Source: Alphaproteobacteria bacterium
GTDB lineage: Bacteria > Pseudomonadota > Alphaproteobacteria > Micavibrionales > Micavibrionaceae
DNA length: 64,000 bases
Assembly (NCBI GenBank): GCA_030424975.1
Contig: JAUHVY010000002.1
Coordinates: forward strand, 434,001-498,000
Direction: 5' to 3'
The notes under the pieces were generated by a model that was not told where the DNA came from, ran no database searches, and saw only the letters and a list, made by a program, of their open reading frames with translations. Made by a program: the position numbers and the translations under genes. Below, piece by piece: positions 62,846 through 64,000 of this stretch. Each line of letters opens with the position of its first letter. The stretch's first letter is position 1.

Positions 62846-63843
62846 TGATCGAAGAGCTGGACATTGTAATTGAAGAAGATACGCAAGATGCGTCTGATGC
62901 ATCGGGCTCCGGTCTGCAGGGATTGGGGCGTGGCCTGAATGCCTTATTCGATGATGAGGAAAGCACATCTGTTGTCGCCGCAATTGAAGAAAAAATTCAA
63001 AGCGAACCGGAAACGACGCGCAAACGTCATTCCGTGCCGATTGAGAACTTGTATCCAAGTCGTTTCCAGCCACGCCGTGTTTTCACGGATGAGAGCATAA
63101 ACGAACTTGCGAGCTCTATTGCGCAATACGGCGTTTTGCAGCCTTTGTTGGTGCGTGAAGATCCCGAATCTGCAGGTAATTATGAAATTATCGCAGGGGA
63201 GCGTAGATGGCGTGCCTCTCAAAAGGCGCAGATCCATGAAATCCCTGTGATCATGCTTGAGCTTGATGAGCTTGAAGCCTTTAAGATTGCCTTGATTGAA
63301 AACCTTCAGCGTGAAGATTTAAACCCGATCGACGAAGCGATGGGATATCAGCGCTTGCTTGAAGATTACAATCAAACACAGGAACAGCTTGCCAAGGCGG
63401 TTGGAAAAAGCCGTCCGCATATCACGAATATGGTGCGCCTGTTAGGGCTGCCTGAGGAAGTGCAAACGCATCTTGGTAAAGGTGAATTAACAATGGGCCA
63501 TGCGCGTGCATTGATTACTGCGGAAAATCCTGCAGCATTGGCAAAGCAAGTTATCTCCAAGGGATTGAGTGTGCGCCAAACGGAAAAGCTAGCCTCTGAT
63601 AAAAAGGGCGGCGCGAATAAAGCTGCGGCTAAGAAGTCTGCACCGAAGCCATCATCAATGGAAAAAGATGCGGATACTGTGGCATTGGAAAATGACATCA
63701 GCACAGCCCTTGGTATGCGCGTGAGCATCGATAGCACAGATGGTAAGACAGGCTCGCTTTCGGTTGAGTTTAAATCATTGGATCAGCTTGATGAGATCTT
63801 ACATCGCTTGGCACATTTTCCGGGCAGCCGCCTGAGCGGTTAA
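62845..63843 (+). CDS. parB: Chromosome partitioning protein ParB (Spo0J)
   Basis: 332 residues. GLGRGLNALF near the start, the CTP-binding motifs LYPSRFQPRRVF, LQPLLVREDP and EIIAGERRWRASQKA, ALIENLQREDLNPIDEA, and the helix-turn-helix TQEQLAKAVGKSRPHITNMVRLLGL (only in part quoted as LAKAVGKSRPHITN) are all present. The C-terminal dimer domain is SVEFKSLDQLDEIL. ParB binds parS, candidates for which lie at 53.2, 55.9 and 58.9 kb. Confidence 0.96.
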   Translation: MIEELDIVIEEDTQDASDASGSGLQGLGRGLNALFDDEESTSVVAAIEEKIQSEPETTRKRHSVPIENLYPSRFQPRRVFTDESINELASSIAQYGVLQPLLVREDPESAGNYEIIAGERRWRASQKAQIHEIPVIMLELDELEAFKIALIENLQREDLNPIDEAMGYQRLLEDYNQTQEQLAKAVGKSRPHITNMVRLLGLPEEVQTHLGKGELTMGHARALITAENPAALAKQVISKGLSVRQTEKLASDKKGGANKAAAKKSAPKPSSMEKDADTVALENDISTALGMRVSIDSTDGKTGSLSVEFKSLDQLDEILHRLAHFPGSRLSG

Positions 63844-64000
63844 TGCTGCTTTTGCGGCGTGACGGCAGCCAGAATGCCAAGGCCGATATAAATAAATCCA
63901 CTAAGGCTTTTCATGATTGGAAAGCCTTTTTGTTTGCGTGATAAATACGGGTAGATCACCCCCGCCAAAAGTACATATATAGCATCGGTTAGGGTTGCGA
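63840..64000 (-). CDS. LysE/RhtB-type transporter (partial, 5' part outside window)
   Basis: Open frame of 53 codons from the right edge to a stop overlapping the parB stop. It reads TLTDAIYVLLAG, then SRKQKG and SLSGFIYIGLGILAAV, the typical last two membrane segments of LysE-family amino-acid exporters. Short, so the family call is moderate. Confidence 0.6.
   Translation of the reverse strand, partial: ATLTDAIYVLLAGVIYPYLSRKQKGFPIMKSLSGFIYIGLGILAAVTPQKQH

Noticed and set aside
1-64000. Mobile element or integrated conjugative element carrying the Dot/Icm locus
   Set aside because: No integrase, transposase, relaxase, attachment repeats or tRNA gene was seen in the window.
1-64000. tRNA, rRNA or CRISPR features
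   Set aside because: No T-loop-like GGTTCGAATCC sequence in a cloverleaf context, no rRNA-like sequence and no regularly spaced repeats were found by eye; a covariance-model scan would be decisive.

Overview
The window is a stretch of an alphaproteobacterial chromosome lying next to the replication origin. On the right, hemE-hemH-hemJ-rho, then mnmE-mnmG-rsmG-parA-parB, is the usual alphaproteobacterial origin-proximal order. Further left are secB, a Tim44-like gene, mltA, a PEP-synthase/PPDK regulator, maf, aroE, coaE and dnaQ, which normally sit on the other side of the same origin. Dense GANTC (CcrM-type) sites also fit this class. A Dot/Icm system in a free-standing alphaproteobacterial chromosome suggests a Micavibrio-like or Rhodospirillales-related lineage, but that placement is inference and cannot be settled from this sequence. 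I saw no tRNA, rRNA, CRISPR array, insertion sequence or integrase.

Positions 1-18431 hold a type IVB (Dot/Icm) secretion locus. On the plus strand the order is icmL(dotI)-icmK(dotH)-icmE(dotG)-icmG(dotF)-like-icmC(dotE)-like-icmD(dotP)-like-icmJ(dotN)-icmB(dotO), the same order as in Legionella, followed by an unknown single-pass membrane protein. The icmC-like protein is unusual: it carries about five copies of the membrane module that icmD encodes once. Divergent from this locus, on the minus strand, is a tight operon of five paralogous exported proteins of about 460-520 residues. They match no family I know, and the fifth runs off the left edge. This pair of operons is the least explained system in the window.

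Positions 18435-24252 hold metabolic genes (a Tas-type aldo/keto reductase and a PLP Cys/Met-metabolism enzyme), an AT-rich nucleoside-deoxyribosyltransferase/TIR-like gene that may be a transferred defence effector, and mltA, a Tim44-like gene and fxsA. Positions 24352-32634 run secB-ppsR-maf-aroE-coaE and dnaQ. The last two are separated by an AEC transporter, a divergent HxlR regulator/GstA pair and a RhlE-type helicase. Positions 32634-36706 hold a Sel1-repeat protein and the queuosine precursor genes queC-queD-queE-(membrane protein)-queF behind a possibly structured leader.

Positions 36712-40733 form a minus-strand phospholipid operon: CDP-alcohol phosphatidyltransferase, CdsA-like, PlsC-like, VTT-like membrane protein and patatin. 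Positions 40831-45452 hold poorly characterised genes: two tandem DUF6782-like proteins, a ChaC-like gamma-glutamylcyclotransferase and three unknowns.

The gap at 45453-45872, upstream of hemE, is the best oriC candidate. It has nine GANTC sites within 297 bases, two perfect TTTTACACA DnaA boxes and an AT-rich block beside hemE. To its right are haem synthesis genes, rho with a clear sigma70 promoter, a SIMPL-domain protein, a zinc-ribbon membrane protein with eight CxxC pairs, the tRNA modification genes, carbonic anhydrase and parAB. Three parS-like palindromes lie inside coding sequences at 53.2, 55.9 and 58.9 kb, all read in the same frame as V-S-R-E.
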